Positions 8,747 through 16,305 of a stretch of DNA of 46,123 nucleotides are shown piece after piece. The translations under genes were made by a program, and so were the position numbers. Below the pieces are notes generated by a model, which worked only from the letters and a program-made list of their open reading frames with translations, searched no databases and was not told the DNA's origin. The stretch comes from Candidatus Schekmanbacteria bacterium (lineage in GTDB: Bacteria > CSSED10-310 > JACPHN01), in NCBI GenBank assembly GCA_016188575.1, contig JACPHN010000123.1, positions 1 through 46,123 on the forward strand, given 5' to 3'. How positions within the stretch are numbered: the first letter of the stretch is position 1; the number at the start of each line of letters is the position of its first letter.

Positions 8747-9307
8747 ATGGTGCTGGACATGATTCATGCCGGGATCGACGAGCTCGAAGCGGAGCTCGAT
8801 TTCATTCGCCAGTCGCCTCCGGACGGAGGCGCCGTGGAGCTGATTGTGCGTCGCCCCGACCAGAACGAGCGAGAGGTGTTGGTGGCGGGCGAGCTCACGC
8901 GGGAGTCCGGGCTCGTGGGGGACAACTGGGGGACGCGCGGTGGTGCGGGAAGCACCGCCTCAGGCCCCCACCCCGATCGGCAAATTGCGATCATGAACGC
9001 GCGCGTGATCGCTGCCGTCGCGCGCTCCAGGGAGCGCTGGCAGCTTGCCGGCGATCAGCTTTACCTCGATCTCGACTTGCGCGAAACCAATGTCCCGCCG
9101 GGCACCCGCCTCGCGCTGGGGTCAGCCGTCCTCGAGGTTACCGCGGAGCCACACACGGGTTGTAAGAAGTTTGCGGCGCGGTTCGGGCAAGACGCGCTCC
9201 GCGTGTTGGCTTCCCCGGCGGGACAACAGTTGCGCCTGCGCGGCATCTACGCCAAAGTCATGGTGGACGGCACCGTGCGCGTCCGCGATCGGGTGCGAAA
9301 GCTGTAG
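8747..9307 (+). CDS. MOSC domain-containing protein
   Basis: The MOSC fold is the sulfur-carrying C-terminal domain of molybdenum-cofactor sulfurases and related proteins such as YiiM. The 186-residue protein shows the family pattern: LVGDNWG near residue 63, NARVIAAVA, LDLRETNVPPGTRLALGSAVLEV, then the Cys-containing PHTGCKKFAARFG and the Arg-rich LRLRGIYAKVMVDGTVRVRDRV. The Cys in GCKKF matches the conserved sulfur-carrier position. An ATG at 8747 is chosen because the domain begins soon after; 8759 is a possible alternative. It lies 75 nt before hypC in the same orientation, possibly on one transcript, but a direct role in hydrogenase assembly is not established. Confidence 0.85.
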   Translation: MVLDMIHAGIDELEAELDFIRQSPPDGGAVELIVRRPDQNEREVLVAGELTRESGLVGDNWGTRGGAGSTASGPHPDRQIAIMNARVIAAVARSRERWQLAGDQLYLDLDLRETNVPPGTRLALGSAVLEVTAEPHTGCKKFAARFGQDALRVLASPAGQQLRLRGIYAKVMVDGTVRVRDRVRKL

Positions 9308-9382
9308 CGGCGTTTCGCAGCGAGCGATTGCAGGGCGGAGGCGCTTGCCGCCGCCATGGCTGAACACTGGAGGAGAGCGCGG

Positions 9383-9661
9383 ATGTGCCTGGCGATACCC
9401 ATGCAAGTGGTGGCGATCGGTCCGGACGGAATGGGCACCGTGGAGCTGGGAGGAGTCCGCAAGGAGGTGTCGCTGATCCTGCTCGATGAGGTTTCCGTGG
9501 GAGATCACGTGATCGTTCACGTCGGGTTCGCCCTGTCCCGACTGGACCGCGACGAGGCCGAAGCCACGCTGCAGATGTTTGCGGAAATGGCGGCAGCCGA
9601 CTCCGCCGCGGGGCAGTCGATAGCCCCGCGAAACGACGCGCCGGGCACCTTGCCGTCATGA
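9383..9661 (+). CDS. hypC: [NiFe]-hydrogenase maturation chaperone HypC
   Basis: HypC carries the Fe(CN)2CO unit with HypD and delivers it to the hydrogenase large subunit. The true start is the ATG at 9383: it gives the invariant N-terminal MCLAIPM, in which Cys2 is the essential ligand after Met removal, and GGAGGAG lies 7 nt upstream. The body VELGGVRKEVSLILLDEVSVGDHVIVHVGFALSRLDRDEA is typical. The C terminus has about 20 extra residues (APRNDAPGTLPS end). The stop overlaps the hypD ATG by 4 nt. Confidence 0.95.
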   Translation: MCLAIPMQVVAIGPDGMGTVELGGVRKEVSLILLDEVSVGDHVIVHVGFALSRLDRDEAEATLQMFAEMAAADSAAGQSIAPRNDAPGTLPS

Positions 9662-10797
9662 GGTACCTGCAGGCCTTTCGCGACCGCGGGCTGGTGCGTG
9701 CCGTGGCGGCCGCCGTGCGCGCGGAGGTGCAGCCCGCGCGCCGGTATCACCTCATGGAGTTTTGCGGTGGCCACACCCACGCCATTGCCCGCTACGGTCT
9801 CGCCGCGCTGCTGCCGGAAAACGTGCGGCTGATCCACGGCCCCGGATGCCCGGTGTGCGTCCTGCCGATCGAGCGGATCGACGGCGCGATCGAGCTGGCG
9901 CGCACCCCTGGAGTCATCCTGTGCTCCTACGGTGACATGCTGCGCGTTCCCGGGTCGGGGCGGACGAGCCTCCTGAAAACCCGCGCCGCAGGGGGCGACG
10001 TGCGCATGGTCTACTCTGCTCTGGATGCGGTGGCCCTCGCGGCGGCCAACCCGGAGCGGCAGGTCGTGCTTTTCGCCATCGGTTTCGAGACCACCACGCC
10101 ACCTACGGCGGTTGCCGTACTGCAGGCGCGAGCAGCGGGGCTCCGGAACTTCTCGGTCTTCTGCAACCACGTTCTCACTCCTTCCGCCATCCAGAGCATC
10201 CTGGAGGCGCCCGCGGTTCGCGACCTGGGGACGGTGCCGGTCGACGGCTTCATCGGCCCCGCGCACGTCAGCGCGGTGATCGGCTGCCGCCCCTACGAGT
10301 ACTTCGCCGAGGAGCTCCAGCGTCCCGTGGTGATCGCCGGCTTCGAGCCGCTCGACGTGCTGCAGGCGATCCTCATGCTTGTGCGGCAGCTCAATGCCGG
10401 CCGGGCGGAGGTCGAGAACGAGTACTCGCGGGCGGTGACGCGCACCGGCAACCGCCGCGCTCAGATGCTGGTGGCCGGGGTCTTCGAGCTGCGCCGCGCC
10501 TTCACCTGGCGGGGACTGGGGCTCGTGCCCTACAGCGCTTTGCAGCTCAAGGAGAGCTTCGCGGACATGGATGCGGAACGTCGGTTCCCGCTCCCGTCCC
10601 GCCCTGTCCCGGACCACCCGGCGTGCGAGTGCGGGGCCATTCTTCGCGGCTTCAAGCAGCCCGCCGAGTGCCGGCTCTTCGCTACCGCCTGCACCCCAGA
10701 CACGCCCATCGGCTCCTGCATGGTGTCTCCCGAGGGCGCATGCGCCGCCCACTACGCGTACGGGCGCTTCCGCGCGCTGTCGGAAACCGCGCCATGA
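9658..10797 (+). CDS. hypD: [NiFe]-hydrogenase maturation protein HypD
   Basis: HypD is the [4Fe-4S] scaffold on which the Fe(CN)2CO centre is built with HypC. The 379-residue protein has the signature motifs EFCGGHTHAI (residues ~34-43) with the reactive Cys, GPGCPVCV (~61-68) with the thiol pair, and FAIGFETTTP. The C-terminal Cys cluster that binds the iron-sulfur centre is present (CECGAILRG, CRLFATACTPDTPIGSCMVSPEGAC). The length is normal. It overlaps hypC by 4 nt and hypE by 4 nt. Confidence 0.96.
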   Translation: MRYLQAFRDRGLVRAVAAAVRAEVQPARRYHLMEFCGGHTHAIARYGLAALLPENVRLIHGPGCPVCVLPIERIDGAIELARTPGVILCSYGDMLRVPGSGRTSLLKTRAAGGDVRMVYSALDAVALAAANPERQVVLFAIGFETTTPPTAVAVLQARAAGLRNFSVFCNHVLTPSAIQSILEAPAVRDLGTVPVDGFIGPAHVSAVIGCRPYEYFAEELQRPVVIAGFEPLDVLQAILMLVRQLNAGRAEVENEYSRAVTRTGNRRAQMLVAGVFELRRAFTWRGLGLVPYSALQLKESFADMDAERRFPLPSRPVPDHPACECGAILRGFKQPAECRLFATACTPDTPIGSCMVSPEGACAAHYAYGRFRALSETAP

Positions 10798-11843
10798 TGC
10801 TCCGACCGAGCACCTTTCGGCGGCTCGTCGATCTGCAGGACGGGCGCGTGGAAATGGCTCACGGTGGCGGCGGCCGAGCCATGGCGCAGCTCATCGAGGA
10901 GCTATTCGTGGCCAACTTCGACAACGACCTGTTGCGCCAGGGTAACGATCAGGCGTGCTTTCCCATCGCGTCCGGGCGGCTCGCCATGACCACCGATTCG
11001 TTCGTGATCTCGCCGCTCTTTTTCCCCGGGGGCGACATCGGTGCGCTCGCCGTCAACGGCACGGTCAACGACCTGGCGATGGCGGGAGCGGAGCCGCTGT
11101 ATCTCACGGCGGGGTTCATCCTCGAAGAGGGCTTCCCGCTGCGAGACCTCAAGCGCATCGTGCAGAGCATGGCGCGTGCGGCGAAGGCGGCGGGTACGGC
11201 GATCGTCACCGGGGACACGAAAGTGGTGGAGCGGGGGAAGGGCGACGGGGTTTTCATCAACACGGCGGGTCTCGGGCGGGTGCCGGCGGGCATCGACATC
11301 GCCGCCGACCGCGCCCGGCCCGGGGATGCCGTGCTGGTGAGCGGATCGATCGGCGACCACGGCATCGCCGTGCTCTCCCAGCGCGAGGGGCTGCGCTTCG
11401 AGTCCCCGGTGGAATCCGACAGCGCGCCGCTTTGCGGGCTGGTGGCGGACATGCTCGCGGTGGCGCCGGACGTGCGCGTGTTGCGCGATCCCACGCGCGG
11501 TGGCCTGGGGGCGACGCTCAACGAGATCGCCCTGCGCTCGGCGGTGGGCATCGAGCTGCGCGAGGAGGCCATTCCGGTCAGCCCCGGCGTGCGCGCCGCG
11601 TGCGACTTGCTCGGGCTCGACCCACTCTACATCGCCAACGAGGGCAAGCTCATCGCCATCTGCCCGCCGGAAACGGCGGCCGCGCTGCTCGCGGCCATGC
11701 GCGCGCACCCACTCGGCCGCGAAGCGGCGGTCATCGGTGCCGCCCGCGCCGATCCCCACCGCTTTGTCGAGATGGAGACGGCCTACGGCGGCAAGCGGCT
11801 CGTCGACTGGCTCGCCGGCGAGCAGTTGCCTCGCATCTGCTGA
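10794..11843 (+). CDS. hypE: [NiFe]-hydrogenase maturation protein HypE
   Basis: HypE dehydrates the thiocarboxamide made on its own C-terminal cysteine by HypF, giving the thiocyanate that supplies the CN ligands. The protein has the AIR-synthase/PurM fold motifs (AHGGGGRAMAQLIEELF, MTTDSFVISPLFFPGGDIG, VNGTVNDLAMAGA, DPTRGGLGATLNEIA, YIANEGKL) and ends exactly in PRIC, the required C-terminal Cys. Two ATGs overlap the hypD stop (10794 and 10797). No hypF, hypA or hypB lies in the window. Confidence 0.96.
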   Translation: MMLRPSTFRRLVDLQDGRVEMAHGGGGRAMAQLIEELFVANFDNDLLRQGNDQACFPIASGRLAMTTDSFVISPLFFPGGDIGALAVNGTVNDLAMAGAEPLYLTAGFILEEGFPLRDLKRIVQSMARAAKAAGTAIVTGDTKVVERGKGDGVFINTAGLGRVPAGIDIAADRARPGDAVLVSGSIGDHGIAVLSQREGLRFESPVESDSAPLCGLVADMLAVAPDVRVLRDPTRGGLGATLNEIALRSAVGIELREEAIPVSPGVRAACDLLGLDPLYIANEGKLIAICPPETAAALLAAMRAHPLGREAAVIGAARADPHRFVEMETAYGGKRLVDWLAGEQLPRIC

Positions 11844-11845
11844 AG

Positions 11846-13528
11846 ATGACCATGAGAATTCTCCTGCTCGCGCACGCCTTCAACAGCTTGACCCAACGCC
11901 TGTATGTGGAGCTTACGGAGCTCGGCCACGAGCTCTCCGTCGAGCTCGACGTCAACGACGAGGTGACGCGCGAGGCGGTGGAGCTGTTCCGCCCCGGGCT
12001 GATCGTCGCTCCGTACCTGCGCCGGGCCATTCCGGAGGCCGTGTGGCGCCGCCAAATATGCCTGGTCGTCCATCCCGGCCCGCGGGGAGATCGCGGCCCG
12101 TCGGCTCTGGATTGGGCGATCCTGGACGGCGCCGCCGAATGGGGAGTCACCGTGCTGCAAGCGGACGCCGCACTGGACGCGGGCGACGTGTGGGAATCGG
12201 TGGCCTTTCCGATGCGGCTCGCCACCAAGAGCAGCCTCTACCGGCACGAGGTGACCGAGGCGGCGGTGCAGGCCGTGCTCGGCGCGGTGGCGAAGGCCGA
12301 GGCCGGCGCGTTGGGCGAGCCGCTCGAGCCGTCGCGGAGCCGCTGGCGGCCGGCAGTACAGCAGGCGCAGCGGGCGATCGATTGGGCCCGCGACACGACC
12401 GCCGCGGTGTTGCGCAAGATCCGCAGCGCCGATGGCAGTCCGGGCGTTGCCGACGCGCTTTTCGAGGAGCCGTGCCACCTTCTCGACGCCCATCCGGAAG
12501 AGCGTCTGGTAGGCGCACCCGGCGAGCTCATAGCGCGTTGGGACGGCGCCCTATGCCGGGCAACCGTCGACGGAGCCGTCTGGATTGGCCACGTGCGGCG
12601 TAGGCTCGGGCCGCTGCCGTTTACTCTCCCTAGCGTCCACGCGTTCGCCGAGGCGGCGCAGCGCCTGCCCGAGAATCCGGGGTCGTATCGGGATCTGTGG
12701 TACGAGGAGCGCGACGGCGTGGGCTTCCTGCACTTTCCGTTTCGCAGCGGCGCCATGAGCACGAGCGGCTGCGAGCGGCTGCTCGCGGCCTTTCTGGACG
12801 CGCGGCGGCGACCGACGCGGGTCATCGCGCTCATGGGCGGGCCCGACTACTGGGCCAACGGCATCCACCTGTGCCTGATCGAGGCGGCAGCGCATCCGGC
12901 CGACGAATCCTGGCGCAACATCAACGCCATGAACGAGCTGTCGCGCGCGCTCATCGAGACGGACACGCAGCTCACGGTGGCGGCCCTGGAGGGAAACGCC
13001 GGAGCCGGCGGGGTGTTCCTCGCGCTGGCGGCGGATCGCGTGCTCGCGCGGTCCGCGGTGGTCCTCAACCCGCACTATAAGGCGATGGGCAATCTCCACG
13101 GGTCCGAGCACTGGACGTATCTGTTGCCACGGCGCTGCGGCGAGGCCCGGGGGCGCCAGGTCGCCGCGGCGCGGTTGCCCATGGGCACCGCGGAAGCCCT
13201 CCGCCTGGGCCTGATCGACGCGCGCTGCGCCGGCGACGGGCCGACGTTCCGGCGCTGGGTGGAGCAGGAGGCGGTGCGGTTGGCCGGCGATCCCGACCTC
13301 CCGCGCCTGCTCGCGGAGAAGCGCCGGCGGCGCGCCGCGGACGAGCAGCACAAGCCGCTGGAAAAATACCGCGAGGAAGAGCTCGAGCAGATGAAGCTCA
13401 ACTTCTACGGCTTCGATCCGAGCTTCCACGTGGCGCGCTACAATTTCGTGCACAAGGTCGCGAAGTCGCGCACGCCGCTGTACCTGGCCCGACATCGCCG
13501 CCGTGACTGGTGTCCGCCGGAGGGGTGA
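11846..13528 (+). CDS. hypX: hydrogenase maturation factor HypX/HoxX (formyl transferase-crotonase fusion)
   Basis: HypX makes the CO ligand of the [NiFe] centre from the formyl group of formyl-tetrahydrofolate via formyl-CoA, which matters under oxic conditions. The 560-residue protein starts MTMRILLLAHAFNSLTQRLYVEL. The N-terminal formyl-transferase-like half carries the hallmark HPGPRGDRGPSALDWAI near residues 74-90. The C-terminal enoyl-CoA hydratase/isomerase half shows ALEGNAGAGGVFLALAADRVLAR and later LNPHYKAMGNLHGSEHWTYLLPRR. The start at 11846 lies 2 nt after the hypE stop; ATG 11852 is also possible. This gene suggests the cognate hydrogenase, outside the window, works with oxygen present. 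Confidence 0.94.
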   Translation: MTMRILLLAHAFNSLTQRLYVELTELGHELSVELDVNDEVTREAVELFRPGLIVAPYLRRAIPEAVWRRQICLVVHPGPRGDRGPSALDWAILDGAAEWGVTVLQADAALDAGDVWESVAFPMRLATKSSLYRHEVTEAAVQAVLGAVAKAEAGALGEPLEPSRSRWRPAVQQAQRAIDWARDTTAAVLRKIRSADGSPGVADALFEEPCHLLDAHPEERLVGAPGELIARWDGALCRATVDGAVWIGHVRRRLGPLPFTLPSVHAFAEAAQRLPENPGSYRDLWYEERDGVGFLHFPFRSGAMSTSGCERLLAAFLDARRRPTRVIALMGGPDYWANGIHLCLIEAAAHPADESWRNINAMNELSRALIETDTQLTVAALEGNAGAGGVFLALAADRVLARSAVVLNPHYKAMGNLHGSEHWTYLLPRRCGEARGRQVAAARLPMGTAEALRLGLIDARCAGDGPTFRRWVEQEAVRLAGDPDLPRLLAEKRRRRAADEQHKPLEKYREEELEQMKLNFYGFDPSFHVARYNFVHKVAKSRTPLYLARHRRRDWCPPEG

Positions 13529-13625
13529 GGCCAAGATCCGTCACCTCGGCCCGCGACTTTCTCCGGGAGGAACCCAAGCGATCGAACCATGCGGCTCGCC
13601 AAGAGCACAGGAGCTGGCGGCGCTG

Positions 13626-14036
13626 CTACCCTCGGCCGTTGCCGTGGCCGAGTCGCTCGAGGAGCTGCATCAAGGCCACCGTATTGGCGTTCAGCGCGCG
13701 CGTGTGCTCCTGGCCCTGCTCGATCAGGCGCTTGCCTTGTTCGATGGATTCGCGGATCGCCCACATGGCCTGTTGGTGCAGGTCCCCCATGCGCTCGTCG
13801 AGAGCGCGCCGCTGGTCGTTGAGCTCCACGAGCAGCTCGGTGTGCCGGCGCTCCTCTTCGCGGCGCGCCTGCTCGTACCGCAGGTCGCGCTCCTGCCGCG
13901 CCTGCTCGTACCGCAGCTCGCGCTCCTGCCGCGCCTGCTCGTACCGCACCTCGCGCTCCTGGCGATCTCGCGCGAACTGCCGATCCTGCTCCGCCAGGCG
14001 CTCGAGGACGGACTTGATTCCTTCCTGCACATCCAT
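13626..14036 (-). CDS. charged coiled-coil protein with hendecad repeats (copy 1)
   Basis: A 136-residue, almost wholly helical, highly charged protein starting MDVQEGIKSVLERLAEQDRQ. Residues ~28-62 are three 11-residue repeats (LRYEQARQERE-type), the spacing of a right-handed or straight hendecad coiled coil. The rest (HTELLVELNDQRRALDERMGDLHQQAMWAIRESIEQGKRLIEQGQEHTRALN) is a continued amphipathic helix. There is no signal peptide or membrane segment. A paralogue at 16378-16722 is almost identical apart from repeat number. I do not recognise the family; similar short helical proteins occur as multicopy, poorly characterised genes. It lies tail-to-tail with hypX. Confidence 0.7.
   Translation of the reverse strand: MDVQEGIKSVLERLAEQDRQFARDRQEREVRYEQARQERELRYEQARQERDLRYEQARREEERRHTELLVELNDQRRALDERMGDLHQQAMWAIRESIEQGKRLIEQGQEHTRALNANTVALMQLLERLGHGNGRG
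13864..13962. repeat. three 33-bp tandem repeats inside the coiled-coil gene
   Basis: Units at 13864-13896, 13897-13929 and 13930-13962 share CGCGCCTGCTCGTACCGCA and TCGCGCTCCTG and differ at only a few bases. Each encodes one 11-residue coiled-coil repeat on the minus strand. The paralogous gene has a single unit. Confidence 0.9.
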
Positions 14037-14339
14037 GAGATGTCAATTAGCGCGATCGCCCGGCGCAGGGCAAGCGTCAGAGTTTGGCGGCGCCGCTGCA
14101 TCTAGCCGTGGCGATCATCACTGGCGGTCGATGGGTTGACTGGGACAGGCGCCAAGGATGCCGGCCCTCAGGGCGATGCGTCGGCAATATGCCGGAGGGC
14201 GCTCCTTTGCAGGCTGGGCGTTCGGAGCTACCTTTCCTGGGTGCGCAGACCTTGGGTCCGCATCGGCATCCGGCAAGTGTAAACCACATTCGGCCGATGT
14301 CAGAAGTCGCCCCCCTCTGTCCCCCCCGGCACGGTGCCG

Positions 14340-14445
14340 CACCGTGGTCGAGGCCCAAGGCGGCACGATTCTGTACCGGGGCGGCGACGCGGGGGGAGCG
14401 TTGATTGTGATCGAGCTGCCGGTGCACCGCCCGGCCGCCGGGTAA
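14340..14445 (+). pseudogene. 3' remnant of a sensor histidine kinase
   Basis: The frame reads TVVEAQGGTILYRGGDAGGA then LIVIELPVHRPAAG and stop. This matches the end of a HATPase_c domain, where IVEAHGG.I is followed by GGAtF.i.LP. No kinase sequence precedes it: the upstream bases belong to the end of the duplicated unit and unrelated DNA. Only about 35 codons remain. Confidence 0.5.
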
Positions 14446-14617
14446 GCGGGCTCGTGGCGGCGGTCCCATAGCTCCGAAATCCGCGTTCACGCTGCGCTGA
14501 ATTGGCGCGCCGTACCCACCGGAGACCTGGGAGGGTGTGCATCGCTCGTCCAGGAGGGAGGAGAGCAATTGCCGCGGATGCACACGGATTGAACACGGAT
14601 AGGAGAAAACGACCAAT

Positions 14618-14640
14618 AAGGATGCCGGCCTTCAGGCCGG
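14618..14640. repeat. short palindromic repeat (GATGCCGGCC family)
   Basis: AAGGATGCCGGCC is followed by TTCAGGCCGG, so GCCGGCC..GGCCGG can fold. The same head with CTCAGGG occurs at 14154-14174 and 16841-16860, at the ends of both copies of the duplicated unit. Confidence 0.55.
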
Positions 14641-14764
14641 GGTGCGGGAACCCTCCCACCGCCTGCGGCGGCGGGCGCCGCCCTGGACCTCGCTGCGCTC
14701 GGTTCCGCCGCGATTCCGCCCTGAAGGGCAGGGTTTCGGACCGGCTGACGAATGGATGACGCAG

Positions 14765-15420
14765 AGAGAGCTGCCCGTGGAAGGGATCCGGGGCGTGGTG
14801 CGCTCCGAGTCGCTCGCGCGCATGCGCAAGCAACCCCTTGGCGTCATTGCTGACGGCCTGCGCGATGCGAACATTGAGGTCGCAGGTAGCCGCGCTCGCA
14901 TCTTGTCGCCCCAGCTCACGGCGTTGCGCTTCTCCGAGTAGCGATCAAAAAGAAGGAAGTTCGAGACGGGCTCGATGCTGACCAGGCAAGGCTGAGGATA
15001 GAAGGTCTCATCCTGGGCCACCGTGATGAGCCGCTGGGGCATGGTCGCCCGCAGCCGTTTGCGTTCGGCATCGCCAAACTGGACGATGAGCTCCGCGATG
15101 GCGCGGCCACCGCATGCTGGGAGCCGGCAGTGGCGGGCACCACGCGGTCCAGTCGACTCAGGCGCAAGAAGAGGCTCACGAGCCGTACACCGCAGGCGCC
15201 GACCTGTTCGAAGGTGATGTGCGCCGCGGCCACGAGTCGGTGGACGAAGGCCAGTCCCTGCGGCGGCTGGAGGAATTCTTGTGCGCGCGGATCGGCATCG
15301 AAATTCCGCTTGCGGGCGAGTCCGTGTTGCAACGTCGAACGCGGCACCCCGCTGCGCCGCCCGAGCCGTCGCTGCGAGAGCTCGGGTCGAGCTCGTTCAA
15401 AAGCGACGAGATTCCGTACT
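14765..15420 (-). pseudogene. decayed transposase of the DUF6399-like family
   Basis: Reading the minus strand from about 15420 and switching frames gives, in order: a helix-turn-helix (LSQRRLGRRSGVPRSTLQHG), GLAFVHRLVAAAHITFEQVG and CGVRLVSLFLRLSRLDRVV, then after a frameshift near 15100 VAQDETFYPQPCLVSIEP and VSNFLLFDRYSEKRNAVSW, then after another near 14890 LNVRIAQAVSNDAKGLLAHA and RERLGAHHAPDPFHGQ, where homology stops. These pieces match, from memory, the DUF6399 transposase family (HTH, conserved 'DEtFhp..CLVaIEPVSNFil', 'GLLaH...LGAHHsPDlFHvQ'). At least two frameshifts and loss of the C-terminal half make it non-functional. Confidence 0.65.
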
Positions 15421-15702
15421 GTGGAAACTCGATCCCGCCCCCCGCTTGCGGGGGAGGCAGGGAGGGGGCGCCTGCGACAGATGCTCGGCCGACACCGTTT
15501 TGCCGATCCCTGTAGCACGATAGTCGGTCAGGCGCCGGCCCCACGACTCTCGATTGCCTGCGGCTCAACCCCGTGCCTCATTCTCACGCACAGCTTCAGC
15601 TTCGCGATATCTGGCCAAACCTGGCGCCCATGGGCGGCGGCCGGGGCCGGTGAGTGGGGGCCGAGCCTGGCGCGGACCGGCCGGACCGGCCATACTTGCC
15701 GC

Positions 15703-15850
15703 AGATAAAACATCTGAGGCGATTATGGCCGCCCTTTTCCCTCAATTCGCCCATTTTCCGGCCACTTTTCGCGCAGATGGCCGTATCTAATGCGTATCTG
15801 GCCGGTTTTCCAGGAATTCCCCGGCCGAATTCGCGTTAGATGTTTTATCT
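15703..15850. mobile_element. MITE-like element with 13-bp terminal inverted repeats
   Basis: AGATAAAACATCT at 15703-15715 is matched by its exact reverse complement AGATGTTTTATCT at 15838-15850. A second, inverted pair (CCGGCCACTTTT near 15756 and AAAGTGGCCGG near 15857) reinforces the symmetry. The inside has no coding capacity and is less GC-rich than its flanks. It could be a non-autonomous transposable element or the two ends of a collapsed insertion. Confidence 0.45.
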
Positions 15851-15918
15851 CAGCGGAAAGTGGCCGGCTCATCGTCTGACCCTCGCGCCCCTTGATGGGC
15901 AAGTATTTCGGTGGGGTT

Positions 15919-16030
15919 CTACACGGGCTCTCTTGGTCGCGAGGGGAAGCTCATCCATTCACCGAGCGGCCAGATGTGATCGGCAAGACCTGCAGCCAAC
16001 GCTGGAGCGCATGGCTCCGATTTCCGTACC
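15919..16030 (-). pseudogene. C-terminal remnant of an IS transposase
   Basis: The frame reads CAPALAAGLADHIWPLGEWM and SFPSRPREPV then stop. It resembles the 'TPAMAAGLTDHvWsl.Ell' ending of a common DDE transposase family found in environmental genomes. No upstream transposase domain is recognisable, so it is a fragment. Assignment rests on this one motif. Confidence 0.4.
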
Positions 16031-16140
16031 TCCCCGCGTCGGAACGTTCGGACGGGCAGCAGAAGTTGTAGCCATAGGCAACGAAGAACGTCATCGGGCG
16101 TCGGCGGAAGGTGGCTTACACCTGAGGCCGCGACGCAGGT

Positions 16141-16156
16141 GCGCGACTTATCGCGC
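16141..16156. repeat. REP-like palindrome, GCGCGA-N4-TCGCGC family
   Basis: GCGCGA, loop CTTA, TCGCGC: a 6-bp perfect stem of the family also seen at 16222, 17018 and 26945. Confidence 0.5.
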
Positions 16157-16221
16157 CCGGTCATCGCGGCCGGTTGTCGGGGTGGATCATTCTCGGCCCG
16201 ATGATCCCCGGACCGGCATTG

Positions 16222-16241
16222 GGGCGCGACGAATCGCGCCC
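16222..16241. repeat. REP-like palindrome, GCGCGA-N4-TCGCGC family
   Basis: GGGCGCGA, loop CGAA, TCGCGCCC: an 8-bp perfect stem. It lies 66 nt from the previous member in an intergenic stretch. Confidence 0.55.
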
Positions 16242-16305
16242 TTGCTCACCGAAGGTTGCGGCGGGAAGAAGGGCAAAGGCCGAAACCGAACATTCGGCCG
16301 ACGCC

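Larger units (their letters stand above)
13554..14174. repeat. copy 1 of a ~0.6-kb duplicated unit carrying a coiled-coil gene
   Basis: Nearly the same sequence recurs in the same orientation at 16306-16860. Both copies start at a shared CGACTTTC, share GGAGGAACCCAAGCGATCG, contain the coiled-coil gene, and end at AAGGATGCCGGCCCTCAGGG. Copy 1 is about 66 bp longer, because it has three 33-bp units where copy 2 has one. Confidence 0.85.
14037..16305. other. gene-poor mosaic interval between the two coiled-coil copies
   Basis: No intact gene is seen in these ~2.3 kb. It holds a histidine-kinase 3' fragment (14340-14445), short palindromic repeats, a stretch with GGATGCACACGGATTGAACA (about 14577-14596) that resembles a dispersed intergenic repeat type, a decayed DUF6399-like transposase (14765-15420), a GC-rich palindrome around CCCCGCTTGCGGG near 15441, an inverted-repeat element (15703-15850) and another transposase tail (15919-16030). 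The open frames here are short and share no recognisable domains apart from these fragments. Confidence 0.6.

Noticed and set aside
13864-13962. 33-bp tandem repeats considered as a CRISPR array
   Set aside because: Units are contiguous with no spacers and encode in-frame coiled-coil repeats.
15698-15850. Inverted repeats considered as an integron attC site
   Set aside because: The arms are an exact simple inverted repeat; the attC-type core sites and a cassette gene are missing, and no integrase is present.
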